From Arenibacter antarcticus (lineage in GTDB: Bacteria; Bacteroidota; Bacteroidia; Flavobacteriales; Flavobacteriaceae), in NCBI RefSeq assembly GCF_041320605.1, contig NZ_CP166679.1, positions 1,860,001 to 1,924,000 of the forward strand: a stretch of 64,000 nucleotides of DNA. The letters are read 5' to 3'. Below the pieces are notes generated by a model. The model ran no database searches. It saw only the letters and a list, made by a program, of their open reading frames with translations, and had not been told where the DNA came from. This document shows positions 39,201 to 48,787 of the stretch, one piece after another. How positions within the stretch are numbered: position 1 is the stretch's first letter; each line of letters opens with the position of its first letter. Made by a program: the position numbers and the translations under genes.

Positions 39201-41314
39201 ATATTTATATTGGTACTCCGCAAAAGCGAATTTCCTTAGTTTTTTCCATGGATGCGTTCGAGTTGGAAGTTGGCGGATATTTTATGACAGGTACCAAACT
39301 GCCCTCTCAATTAGATCCACACCCGCAAGTGGTAAAAATTTTGGGTAGTGATATGCTAAACGATAATCGTCAAGAGAATCAATTAGAAGCTGCCAAAGGC
39401 TTTGCATTCGGTCTTAATTTCATTTATCGGCAAAATTATAATTTCGCAATATTTTATGCATCGCTGGAAGCTGGTGCTGGTTTTGATGTTATGCACGCCT
39501 ACTACCCTGACGCTAAATGCTTAGGCCGCCCTGGACCAATAGGTAATAACGGCTGGTATTCCATGGGTCAGATTTATGCGTATCTGTACGGGGAATTTGG
39601 AGTCGAGGTCAACCTACTATTTATAAAGGGAAAATTTCAGGTAGCCGAAGCAGGGGTAGCGGCTATGCTCCGCGGACAATTTCCAAATCCAGTATATATT
39701 CAAGGTTATGTAGGAATGTATTATAATATTTTAGGCGGTTTGGTTTCGGGACGAATGCGTCTAAAAGTAGAAATGGGCGAAGAATGTCAATTAGAGAACA
39801 CTAATAATGAAATAGGTGTACCTATGATTGCTGATGTGTCACCTACTGATAATAGTGATGATGTTTCCGTATTTACGGCTCCACAAGCAGTTTTCAACTA
39901 TCCTGCCGGCCAAAGTTTTGACGTGGAGTTGGATAAAGGCAAAAGAACTTTTAAGCTCCAGTTACAAAAATTTCATGTTACCTCGGAAGGAAAATCTCTG
40001 GAAGGTACTTTGGAATGGAACGATAAAAATGATGCGGTAACCTTTATGTCTGCTGAGACCCTTCCTTCCCAAAAGGAAGTTAAACTGGTAGTGGAAGTCA
40101 GTTTTGATGAAAAAATTGGCGGTACGTTCCAAACCCTAGTAGATAATGGAAAACCTGTACTGGAGAAAAAGGAGGTAATCTTTAAAACTGATAAAGCTCC
40201 AGATTATATTCCTATGGAAAATATTTTATATATGTATCCCGTACCAGATCAGCAAAGTTTTTATCCGGAAGAATACAAAATAGGGTATGTAAAATTAAAA
40301 AGTGCTCAAAATTATCTTTTTGAGTCGGGCTACGAAATGCGAGCCGAATTTGCCGACAATAATTCAGGGCAAGCCATCCGGACCAAAATTTCCTACGATC
40401 GGTCCAAATCGACCGTCTTTTATGACGTACCGGACATGATGTTAAATGCTTCTTATACCTTAAATCTTGTTGCATTCCCTCCTGGGACTGAAATAAATCA
40501 GGAAATTAAAATTGTGAAAGAAGAGTTATTTGCCGAGGTGGATGCGGGAGATACCAATTGGTTCGATGTAGGTTCAAAAACTCAGGGGAAAGAAACTGTA
40601 ATTACTGCTGGTAGTGCACTTGTTGCAAGTAAAAAGGCTAATAAAGTAACCCTTTCCAACGGTGCTCCTAAATCAATTTTGGACTATAATTTTAAGACCA
40701 GTAAGCACAAATCATTTAAAAATAAGGTGAAAGACTTGAAAGTAACCGATAATTTACTCAACTATATTTATGCTGATGTGCATTCTATGTCCATTGAGGT
40801 TGCGAATTATGAGTATTTAGAAAAACTAGAAGTAGTTGGAGGTAAGTATACCAATTCAATTCCCTTAGTATACGCACAAGCGGTATTGACCGACTCATAC
40901 TTTGAAAAACAAATACACCCGTTACTCTATAAAAATTATCCGTTGGATGGCAACATTAGGGTAAATAGGGATGAGGAACTTTTGGGCGTACCTCCGATAC
41001 GTTCCTTTTATGTGGGGAATGAATACTTAGCCAATCTAGAGGGTAATCCCAATTCAGCTTGGGTGAAGAATAGGATTCCCTTTGTGTACAACCTTCCCTT
41101 TATCTATAAATCGGATTTAGTTCATCTAAGGAATAGTATTATTAATGTATACAACAAAACGAATGGGGATATGGAAAAATACGAGGCATTTAAATACCTA
41201 ACTGAAAACGCATTTCCTCCCTTGCCATTAGGGATTTATAAAGCTCAATTAATTTATCGTACCCCTGGAGATCTATATCAAAAAGGTTATGAGATTAAAT
41301 ATAAAAATGATTAA
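36251..41314 (+). CDS. Giant exported beta-rich protein (1687 residues), first gene of the surface cassette
   Basis: I do not recognise a named domain. A signal peptide (about residues 1-23, ending near 'MNALALG') marks export. Residues about 190-890 are a long series of alternating hydrophobic strands with Gly turns, as in beta-solenoid or large beta-sandwich proteins. A short Lys/Glu coiled coil lies near 890-915. A Gly/aromatic-rich segment at about 970-1180 ('DWYIYIGTP', 'GFAFGLNF', 'GPIGNNGWYSMGQIYAYL', 'YYNILGGLVSGRM', 'GEECQL') looks like the most conserved core. After 1200 an Ig-like tail with 'VELDKGKRTFKLQL' follows. No T9SS sorting tail is visible. The Fn3 protein gene starts 87 bp downstream, so they probably share a transcript and act in one surface complex. 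Confidence 0.75.
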   Translation: MKKKTVQTISLLWACLYSMNALALGETNEIYSASNPKNEKSLYHNVVIVSRLISKDKDSIKIKKRNSFLLGKSLDSTVEIGHLSRLQQIAAIRKGNSVIFQKTKPLSTFSSNNIVLKGKEPALMEKWETRTFPLLDENLVKNQDFNVSFFNLKPEFTQEFIAANFSKNPKVDTLVAQAKRAIDAVKELGNFVDVITGKELLELPVGLSKKDSTSGNTIELSITKVVFTPQYAEFNAWAKMIIPVKGPKGEPSRELYFGAEGIKLSHDGALLGDMKLVLLGDQAITLNGDSWLLTLKGGVNLKTGAFGDQSYIEFDCSGLKSIGLEADLRISRNILLPITSGGNYKCGDKSEDKYFRDSDVVKNECYVGANFSVKGNGWNDLLVEVSLPQFEIRGLKGWGFNLKRTVLDLSDSRNADGIKFPKDYSEVLTRGQRNLWRGFYAKEISVMLPKGIENTESSNKRVQFGAQHLILDSHGVSGSFFAEDVLKVGEGSAGQWAFTIADVSLSLSRNALTGGTIGGDIAVPILEKPMDYKGYIQHDGYGLQVGLQSKYKTPVFLGEMHLERNSSVAIDVKDGTVYPSANLAGQLSMFGKINQKEGEEESAKPEFTENNAKGFSFPGITFEGLKLETEPGKKGISAKSFGFEGEMKLMNFPASVEKLELVTPSNQVGLSFDLKVNLDGEGSHATTSMVVMGKLEDDAKVQKWKFEQVKIDGLEINYEKGNIKLKGGLAVMEDDPTYGDGFSGELTLTLTAIDYSASGKAMFGNKDFRYWFVDVWSDKNEDKSSGKLLINSFVGGVSHKMRKVSGNSDGFSPSSAVYKPDSNTGLGVRAGIGISAQNKGAFSGRVYLDMEFNTHGGLNRIGFTGEGTFMGGDKNSFASNSKDNMGFLENTLKNVEKAIEKNEKQIKKFLDDGNYLEAAQKSIPKSDVAKQGSIGVYVGIEKDFVNQTFDGEFELYLDLEGIRGGGPNNLAGYAKMHTGPEDWYIYIGTPQKRISLVFSMDAFELEVGGYFMTGTKLPSQLDPHPQVVKILGSDMLNDNRQENQLEAAKGFAFGLNFIYRQNYNFAIFYASLEAGAGFDVMHAYYPDAKCLGRPGPIGNNGWYSMGQIYAYLYGEFGVEVNLLFIKGKFQVAEAGVAAMLRGQFPNPVYIQGYVGMYYNILGGLVSGRMRLKVEMGEECQLENTNNEIGVPMIADVSPTDNSDDVSVFTAPQAVFNYPAGQSFDVELDKGKRTFKLQLQKFHVTSEGKSLEGTLEWNDKNDAVTFMSAETLPSQKEVKLVVEVSFDEKIGGTFQTLVDNGKPVLEKKEVIFKTDKAPDYIPMENILYMYPVPDQQSFYPEEYKIGYVKLKSAQNYLFESGYEMRAEFADNNSGQAIRTKISYDRSKSTVFYDVPDMMLNASYTLNLVAFPPGTEINQEIKIVKEELFAEVDAGDTNWFDVGSKTQGKETVITAGSALVASKKANKVTLSNGAPKSILDYNFKTSKHKSFKNKVKDLKVTDNLLNYIYADVHSMSIEVANYEYLEKLEVVGGKYTNSIPLVYAQAVLTDSYFEKQIHPLLYKNYPLDGNIRVNRDEELLGVPPIRSFYVGNEYLANLEGNPNSAWVKNRIPFVYNLPFIYKSDLVHLRNSIINVYNKTNGDMEKYEAFKYLTENAFPPLPLGIYKAQLIYRTPGDLYQKGYEIKYKND

Positions 41315-41401
41315 AAGGCCACCATCACTATTGTAACCTCAATAATAAGCCAAATTAGTGCAGGTCGTGGAAACAAATTAAAAAAATAAAACACTGTTAT
41401 A

Positions 41402-43462
41402 TTGAAACATGTACTACCGTTTTTATTGTTGATGATTTCCTTGGCAAACGCCCAAGAGAATCCTGCTGTTCAGATAATTGCACGTTCGTTACCCAATAAA
41501 GTCCTTCTGCGTTGGGCGGTTGATCAACCTTTAGCATGGAAAAAAGCAAACGAATATGGGTTCTTAATCGAGAAAAGTACCATCTCTCGTAATGGGGAGG
41601 CAGTGGTTCCCATAGAGCGACAGCAATTGGCAAGTAATCCATTAAAACCTAGGCCTTTGGAAGAGTGGGAGACTCTCGCAGTCTCGGACCAAAACGCTGC
41701 AGTACTGGCGCAGGCCTTATATGGAGATAGTTTTATAACTGAATCTCCAAGCAATGCCATGGGTAAAATATACGCCGTAAACGATGAATTAGAGCAGCGA
41801 TTTACCTTTGCACTACTCGCTGCAGAACAGAATTTTGAAGCAGCAAAATTAGCAGGCTGGGCTTTTGAAGATAACAATGTAGCATCTGGGGAGAAATATG
41901 TGTACAAAATTACGGTAGCCATACCGTTAGAAAATACTCTTGATATTGAAGAGGGGAGTGTTTTTGCTAGTCCCGATATATATGAGAAACTTCCAAAACC
42001 CATTGGATTATCTGCTGTTTTTGGCGATGAAAATGTTATGCTCAACTGGAATTTCAATTTATTACAACATCTCTATACCAATTATATCATTGAGAGATCC
42101 GATGACAACAAAACATTTAGTCGCCTGAATGGAGTGCCATTATTCAATGCGCAAGAATCCACAGGTATGGAGGAGGTTTCTCTCCATTATACCGATTCTA
42201 TTCCCAACAATACCGACTTCTACTATCGTGTAAGAGGCAAAACAGCTTTTGGTGAAACCGGACCAGCCACAGAACCATTGATGGGCAAGGCAACGAAAAA
42301 TCTAGGCTTTGTCCCACGTATCTATAGGAAGGAAATACCTACTGAAAACACTGCCATTCTGTATTGGGAATTTGACGAAGAAGGCAACGACCTTATTACT
42401 GGTTTTGAAGTGCGCCGCGCCAATAATGAAAAAGGGCCGTTTGAAACTGTAGAAACTGGTCTTCCTGCTACAGAAAGGAAAACGAACGTTACAAACCTAC
42501 AACGGATTAACTATTTCACCGTTGTTGCCCTCGGAAGAAATGGATTGGAAAGCGAATCCTATGCGACCATGGTACAACCCATCGATTCCACTCCCCCCAT
42601 ACCACCTATCGGTTTACAGGGGATTATGGATTCTACAGGTATTGTAAAAATAAGATGGACAAAAAACATTGAAATGGATTTAGGGGGGTATCGCATTTTT
42701 AAGAGCAATAATCCCAATGTGGAATTCAGCGAACTGACGAATACAACGTTACGAGGAGAAACTTTTACAGACACCGTCCCCCTTAAAAACCTGAACCGTA
42801 AAGTCTATTATAAAATAGCTGCAGAGGATTTACGGTACAATCGTTCTGGATTTTCGGAAATCTTAACGGTGGATAAACCGGATATGGTTCCGCCAGCATC
42901 CCCCTTGCTAAATAACTATGAAGTAACCGCAGAAGGAATAATACTCTCTTGGATACCTAGTAGTAGTGTGGATGTGGCATCTCATATAGTATATCGAAAA
43001 TACGGAAGTGAAGAGGAAAAGGAATGGGAAAAAATAGTCGAATCTTTCACGGTAAATGACACCCTTTTTTATGATACAACAGTTCACGATTCTGGTTTAT
43101 ATAATTACACGGTAATAGCCAAAGACTCAGTGGGCTTGGAAAGTTTACCTGCAAAACCTGTCAGCGTCGTTTGGAATGGAAAAACAATACATGAAGATGA
43201 TATAAAATTCCAAGGCAACGTAAACCGGGAATTGCGGTTTATAAACCTTTCTTGGAAGGTAAAAGCTAGTAATGTTATAGAATTCCGTCTGTATCGGGGT
43301 ATAAACGAACACCAATTAAAACTATACAAAACTTTGAACGGCGACTCCAAGGGATTTAACGATACTGATCTAGAGATAAATACGGACTATACCTACGGAC
43401 TACAACTGGTTCTAAAAGGGGGTCTGACTTCTTTAATTAAAGAGATAAATTTAAAATATTAG
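41402..43462 (+). CDS. Exported fibronectin type III protein (686 residues)
   Basis: A signal peptide (1-17, 'LANAQ') follows a TTG start; the nearby ATG at 41409 is out of frame. An N-terminal domain (about 20-185, 'VLLRWAVDQPLAWKKANEYGF', '..PLEEWE', 'QALYGDSF', in parts) precedes about five Fn3 modules at roughly 190-300, 305-395, 398-490, 495-590 and 600-686, each with the Trp-strand, Tyr-corner and 'DSTPPIPP'/'PPASP' linkers. No lipobox and no T9SS tail, so it must be held at the surface by a partner if it gets there. The SprB-repeat gene starts four bases after its stop. The likely role is a structural or adhesive link in a multi-protein assembly. Confidence 0.85.
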   Translation: MKHVLPFLLLMISLANAQENPAVQIIARSLPNKVLLRWAVDQPLAWKKANEYGFLIEKSTISRNGEAVVPIERQQLASNPLKPRPLEEWETLAVSDQNAAVLAQALYGDSFITESPSNAMGKIYAVNDELEQRFTFALLAAEQNFEAAKLAGWAFEDNNVASGEKYVYKITVAIPLENTLDIEEGSVFASPDIYEKLPKPIGLSAVFGDENVMLNWNFNLLQHLYTNYIIERSDDNKTFSRLNGVPLFNAQESTGMEEVSLHYTDSIPNNTDFYYRVRGKTAFGETGPATEPLMGKATKNLGFVPRIYRKEIPTENTAILYWEFDEEGNDLITGFEVRRANNEKGPFETVETGLPATERKTNVTNLQRINYFTVVALGRNGLESESYATMVQPIDSTPPIPPIGLQGIMDSTGIVKIRWTKNIEMDLGGYRIFKSNNPNVEFSELTNTTLRGETFTDTVPLKNLNRKVYYKIAAEDLRYNRSGFSEILTVDKPDMVPPASPLLNNYEVTAEGIILSWIPSSSVDVASHIVYRKYGSEEEKEWEKIVESFTVNDTLFYDTTVHDSGLYNYTVIAKDSVGLESLPAKPVSVVWNGKTIHEDDIKFQGNVNRELRFINLSWKVKASNVIEFRLYRGINEHQLKLYKTLNGDSKGFNDTDLEINTDYTYGLQLVLKGGLTSLIKEINLKY

Positions 43463-43466
43463 GGTT

Positions 43467-46400
43467 ATGAAAAAGTGTGTGTTTTTAATTCTATTTATTC
43501 TTTCAAACATCGCGTTTAGTCAAGAAAATGATGTCTATGTAGAGTACCGTTATGTTGGTGGCACGAGTCCTTATAATGGATTTGCTCAAATTGGAGTAGG
43601 AGCTGTAATCAACATTAATGAATATTTTCAATCACCTAATCTTCCTCCTACTTCTTTTACTTTTGGTGACATATTATCTGGCATAACAACAAGCACCAGT
43701 CTCAATTGGGACGCCCGCTTAGACTTCGATACTTTTATTGGCTTAGACAACGGATCAGTATTCTTAGGCCTAAATGGCAAATCAAATTTTAACATTTATG
43801 GACAAGGATTTTCATTGAGTGGTAGTATTTTGATTTTGGAAAAAATAACTTTAATCGTACCCCAAGATGCTAAATGTTATGTAGAAAAAATTAGGCTTCA
43901 GGCAAGTTTAGGCCATCCCGAAGAAGCTTATACTTGGCTCTATTCTGCAGCTGGATATGATGAACAAGTTTTATTAGGTAATTTTCAAAGTCAAAATATC
44001 AGTTTGGAAGACTTGTACCCTGATCCAAATGATCAACTTAATTTAATAGATAAGGTTATAACTTTTAGACTCCACAATAGCCTAAATGATTATTATACGG
44101 ATGTTGCAACATATGTTTGGAGTAACTGCTCCCCAGAACTTATAGATAATGAACCGATTACAACCACGGACGCAACATGTTATAATGCCAATGACGGCAG
44201 TGTAACGCTAACCTTTGAAACTAATGTAGATCAAAAGGACGGATGGGAAATGCGATATTTTATTTTTCAAGGGGACCCAGATGATTTGGTTATTAATCCA
44301 ATGGATAGCATAATGCCTGCTCAAGCTTATGCTGAAATACGATTTAACCCTAATGAGGCAGGTTATCTGACGCCTAATGATGTTGATGGCTCTTACTCCG
44401 GCACCTATAGTGGACTTGAAGGCATTAACACGAACGCTAATGCCCCGCCAGATGAAGCTAATCAGCAAGAATATTTTGTAGTGTATCAGGAGGTGAAATA
44501 TATAAATGGTGAAGCAAAGGTAAAAGGTGGAGTAATTTCAAGTCCATTTATTATATACCAACCCACCCAAATAACTTTGGATACTTCTGCCCCTAACTTT
44601 TTTACCGATACCTCTTGCGGCAACCCCGCCATCTTCAACTTAAATAATACTGCAACGGGAGGTGATAATCTTCATCCTGGGGGTAGCTATTCATACCAAT
44701 TTAGTCAGGATTACGGCACAAGCTGGAAATCTGTAGATGCACCAAACAATGTGCTGGAAATTGAAGCCACTGCTAATTCAAATTCAGTACAGGTAAGGGG
44801 AGTATATAATGTCGATGAGAATAGTTGTGAGGGAGAGGAATATCAATTTGCCGTTGAGGCAATCGTACCACCTGTCATTTTTTCCAATCTCATCGCGGGT
44901 AACGCATCAACTGCAGAGGCATCGGATGGGAGCGTGCGGGTAGAATTTTATGGTGGTACTCCAATATACACCTATATTCTAACCCGATTTAATACCAATA
45001 CAAGTGCATATGACTCAATAAGTTCTCGCTCAAATCAAGTTATTATTCCCCAAAGGTATAGAGTTTCCTATAGTAATTTGTCCGCGGGGACCTACCGTAT
45101 TATAGTTACTGATGAAAACGAATGCTCTCAGGAATCACCAGATTTAGTAGTCGGAACAGACTCCGTCCCCGCATTAGGAACTCCCGTGGCAACTCAAATG
45201 GGCTGCGAAGGAAGTTATGCTTCCATAAGCGTTCCAATATCCGATTTCAATGATAATTATCGTTACCAATGGACTATTAACGGAGTAGCCTCTCCTTCCC
45301 AAACCGGTAGTGGGCCAGACATTGTTGCAACTACTATTTCTACTCCTGGAACACATATGCTTAGGGTATCAAATGGTAGGATTTCCGAGGCAGATTTTAA
45401 TAATGATGTGTATACATCAACTACCTTGGTTGAGATCTATAATCCCACAACAGTCACTATTAGCAACGCCATTCCAAATGCCACTCAATGCGATACTTCT
45501 AATGAAGGAACTATAACCCTAACCGTTTCCGGAGGCGCATCTTACCAGTACACCCTGGAATTTTTCCCAAATGAAACAGATTGGATTCCATTAACAGACA
45601 ATACCATCCCCGACTTGACTCCTGGAAGATATCGGGTTACTATACGTAATCAGGATGGATGCGAATCCGATACTCTTGAAGATATCATTGTGGAAGCGGC
45701 CCCAACATTAGAGGTAAACACTTCTAAAACAGATGTGCCCACCAACGGTGGTAATGAGGGATCAATATCGCTGGACATTAGTGGGGGAACTCCATTTTCT
45801 GCTCCCAGCGACCCATACAATATTTCTTGGGAGAAAAATGGAATTTCCTATTCAGATTCCGATCTATCAACCCCCAACTTCATTAATGAATTGGGAGCAG
45901 GTGATTACACCGCTACCGTGACTGATGCCAATGGTTGTGATAACACCATTAGTATTATAATTATGGAACCAGGTCCCTTAGCAATCTTAAGTTTCACAGG
46001 TAGAGATACTTGTAGCGGACTGGATAACGGAACCCTAACGGCCACTGCACAGGGAACTGGAGCACTCACTTTTAATTGGATTCTAAATGATGGTTCTCCA
46101 AATGGAACAGTAGTGGCTTCTGTTACAAACCAAGACGGCACGGCATCGCTTGAGGGATTGTCCCCAGGCACATACTCCCTAAACATTATAGAAGATGACA
46201 GTGGGAATGAAGTAGATAGCGATCAAGATGTTATAGTAACACAAGCATCCCCTATAACCGCGACTATCACGACCACAGCGGTTAATTGCAAAAATCCAAA
46301 TTCGGGAACCGTTACCATTGGGAACCTATCAGGAGGAACCCCTTTTTCCACAGGTTCAGGCTATGAATACCACATCAACGACGCCTTTAATAACTATCAA

Positions 46401-48491
46401 TCAGACCCCGAATTCACCAATCTCTCCCCTAGAGCCTATATCGTTACGATACGCGACGCCCGAGGTTGTGAGTTTAGTGAAATAGTGGAAATAACACTGG
46501 CTGGGGCTCCAGTTCTTGATCAAACAAATACTGCTCTTACCCACCCAACCACTGTAGGGGGAGCCGATGGCGCTATTGTATTAGCATTTATTGATGATGC
46601 ATCGGACTACAGGTATCAATGGACAGGCCAAGGGATTAATGGTGCTGTTTCCAAAGATGTAGCCGGTCTAGTAGCAGGCGACTATCAGGTAACCGTTTCC
46701 GCCCCTGGCGACTGTAATTTAATTGTCAATTTTAGTGTTGATGACCCAGTAGACCCCGGAATGCTTGTGGCTACTATTACCCAAACCGTTTTATTGGAAT
46801 GTAATGGCGATAATTTTGCTGAAATAACTGCCCATGTTCAAGATGGCACAGCTCCTTATACTTATAAGTGGTTTGAAATAGTAAATGGCAATACCATTGC
46901 ACAATCCGAGGACACTGGAATAATTGGTGGACTAACCGCTGGAACTTATTTTTTACAGATCACGGATGCCAGTGCTAATACCGTAAATACATCGCCACTT
47001 ACCATCACCCAACCCGATGCTTTAACGATTCAGGTAGATGAGGTAATTAATATTTTATGTAGTGGAGAGATTACAGGAGCAATTCATGTTTCGGTCTCGG
47101 GAGGTACCGCCCCTTATTCCTATATCTGGAGCAATGGCGATATCGACAGAAACTTAAGCAAGGTAGCAGCAGGTGAATACACATTGGAGGTTATGGATGC
47201 CAATGCATGTTTAACTGAAATTACGATAACAGTCAACAATGCTCCCAATAGCATTCAGGTTACAAATGCTTCCATAACCAACGTTTCAGATTATATGGGT
47301 AATGACGGTAGTATTGCTGTAAATATCGCAGGAGGATTAGCACCCTATAATATCAACTGGATCCGTCTATCGGATAATGCAAATCTTGGCAATCAAGAAT
47401 CAATTTCGAACCTATCCTCTGGCACTTATCGAGTTTCCGTAATCGATGCCAATGGTTGTAGTATCATTGAAAATTATGAGGTTACTCAACCGGATATTGT
47501 GGAAGAAACCATTGTTCAACCTAGTTGTTCAGGTGATTCTAATGGTAGCCTTTCGGTTTTAGTCAATCAAGGTAATGGAAACTTCACCTACAATTGGAAT
47601 ACGGGAGTAACCACCAACGCTATTGAGAACTTAACAGCTGGTAGTTATTCGGTTACTATAACCGGTTTTGGTGAGGCGCCGCTAACCAGAACCTATATGC
47701 TAGAGGAGCCGTTACCCTTAGAGGTGGACTTAGGAGAAACTAGAACATTATGTGGTGGACAAGAATTGGTCTTGGATGCTGGGGTAGAAGATGTCACCGT
47801 CAGTTATTCATGGACTTCCGACACTGGGTTTACAAGCACTGTTCCTAAGGTAACTATAAAGGAAAGTGGTAGGTATACCGTTACTATTACTTCCCAGAAT
47901 GGATGTAGAGCAACGGGTAGCGTTCTAGTAGGGGTAAACGATGAGGAAATCAACGCCGAGTTTGCAATGTCTAGTCAAGTTTTTGCAGGCGAATCCCTAG
48001 TAGTGATAGATCTAAGCTTTCCCTTTCCCGAATCATTAGAATGGATAATTCCCGATGGGGCAACCCTTGTAAAGACAACTTCCGATGTGGCAGAACTTAT
48101 CTTCAAAGAAGCCGGGGAATATGAGGTAGGTATCATTATACAAATTGGGGATTGCACGGCACAGCGATTTAAGAAAGTCCTTGTGGTAGCCAATGAAAAC
48201 AAAGACATTGTAAATATCAAAAATGATCCTAGAAAGCAGTTAGAAGATTTTATAATCTATCCCAACCCTACCAATGGAAAGTTTACAGCTGATATAACAC
48301 TTTCTGAAAGGGGCAACATCAGCATTAAGGTCTTTAACTTTGCCAATAATGCCCTTATGGCTACTGAAAAAGAGAGGGGCAGTGCTTCTTATAGTATTCC
48401 ATTTGATATTTCTGGCTTACCAGCAGGAGTGTACGCAGTGGTATTAGAAACACCATTTGGAAATTCGTTAAGGAAGGTAATTTTAAAATAA
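43467..48491 (+). CDS. SprB-repeat protein with T9SS type A sorting domain (1674 residues)
   Basis: Signal peptide 1-18 ('SNIAFSQ'). After a unique N-terminal 230 residues come about 13 SprB-type repeats of 85-115 residues. Each opens near a Cys ('CSGEITGAIHVSVSGGTAPYSYIWSNG' type, quoted in part elsewhere) and closes with 'LxAGxYxVxVxDxNGC'. A PKD-like module follows near residue 1500. The last 80 residues are a type A CTD ('YPNPTNGKF', 'KVFNFANN', 'FDISGLPAGVYAVVL'), which directs export by the type IX system and surface attachment. SprB is the gliding adhesin of Flavobacterium johnsoniae; this protein is far smaller and sits in a cassette, so adhesion or scaffold is the safer reading. Confidence 0.92.
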   Translation: MKKCVFLILFILSNIAFSQENDVYVEYRYVGGTSPYNGFAQIGVGAVININEYFQSPNLPPTSFTFGDILSGITTSTSLNWDARLDFDTFIGLDNGSVFLGLNGKSNFNIYGQGFSLSGSILILEKITLIVPQDAKCYVEKIRLQASLGHPEEAYTWLYSAAGYDEQVLLGNFQSQNISLEDLYPDPNDQLNLIDKVITFRLHNSLNDYYTDVATYVWSNCSPELIDNEPITTTDATCYNANDGSVTLTFETNVDQKDGWEMRYFIFQGDPDDLVINPMDSIMPAQAYAEIRFNPNEAGYLTPNDVDGSYSGTYSGLEGINTNANAPPDEANQQEYFVVYQEVKYINGEAKVKGGVISSPFIIYQPTQITLDTSAPNFFTDTSCGNPAIFNLNNTATGGDNLHPGGSYSYQFSQDYGTSWKSVDAPNNVLEIEATANSNSVQVRGVYNVDENSCEGEEYQFAVEAIVPPVIFSNLIAGNASTAEASDGSVRVEFYGGTPIYTYILTRFNTNTSAYDSISSRSNQVIIPQRYRVSYSNLSAGTYRIIVTDENECSQESPDLVVGTDSVPALGTPVATQMGCEGSYASISVPISDFNDNYRYQWTINGVASPSQTGSGPDIVATTISTPGTHMLRVSNGRISEADFNNDVYTSTTLVEIYNPTTVTISNAIPNATQCDTSNEGTITLTVSGGASYQYTLEFFPNETDWIPLTDNTIPDLTPGRYRVTIRNQDGCESDTLEDIIVEAAPTLEVNTSKTDVPTNGGNEGSISLDISGGTPFSAPSDPYNISWEKNGISYSDSDLSTPNFINELGAGDYTATVTDANGCDNTISIIIMEPGPLAILSFTGRDTCSGLDNGTLTATAQGTGALTFNWILNDGSPNGTVVASVTNQDGTASLEGLSPGTYSLNIIEDDSGNEVDSDQDVIVTQASPITATITTTAVNCKNPNSGTVTIGNLSGGTPFSTGSGYEYHINDAFNNYQSDPEFTNLSPRAYIVTIRDARGCEFSEIVEITLAGAPVLDQTNTALTHPTTVGGADGAIVLAFIDDASDYRYQWTGQGINGAVSKDVAGLVAGDYQVTVSAPGDCNLIVNFSVDDPVDPGMLVATITQTVLLECNGDNFAEITAHVQDGTAPYTYKWFEIVNGNTIAQSEDTGIIGGLTAGTYFLQITDASANTVNTSPLTITQPDALTIQVDEVINILCSGEITGAIHVSVSGGTAPYSYIWSNGDIDRNLSKVAAGEYTLEVMDANACLTEITITVNNAPNSIQVTNASITNVSDYMGNDGSIAVNIAGGLAPYNINWIRLSDNANLGNQESISNLSSGTYRVSVIDANGCSIIENYEVTQPDIVEETIVQPSCSGDSNGSLSVLVNQGNGNFTYNWNTGVTTNAIENLTAGSYSVTITGFGEAPLTRTYMLEEPLPLEVDLGETRTLCGGQELVLDAGVEDVTVSYSWTSDTGFTSTVPKVTIKESGRYTVTITSQNGCRATGSVLVGVNDEEINAEFAMSSQVFAGESLVVIDLSFPFPESLEWIIPDGATLVKTTSDVAELIFKEAGEYEVGIIIQIGDCTAQRFKKVLVVANENKDIVNIKNDPRKQLEDFIIYPNPTNGKFTADITLSERGNISIKVFNFANNALMATEKERGSASYSIPFDISGLPAGVYAVVLETPFGNSLRKVILK

Positions 48492-48787
48492 GATGAATGT
48501 TTATAAGTGAGTATTTAAATTCGTTACGGTTTACCCTAGGCTGCAATCTGGTTTAGAATAATTAAGTCGGGTTTATTATAAATCAAAATAGATATAATAT
48601 GAAAGAAGTCGTTCTTTATTTCGTTTTGTTAGCCACCTTTATTAGAGGACTGTATTTCTTTTATAAAGGTAATGTAGCAACCTTCTATCTATCTAAATTT
48701 TTGTTAGTCGGGAAGTCGGCCCCCTATCCTATTATTAAATCTACCAGAGAAGGGAATAACGGTGCGTTTTGGAATTGTTTTACTATA

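Noticed and set aside
48599-48787. 63-codon extension of the TANFOR-like protein
   Set aside because: It would place the clear signal peptide at residue 64. It may be chance or a separate small hydrophobic frame, but there is no support for it.
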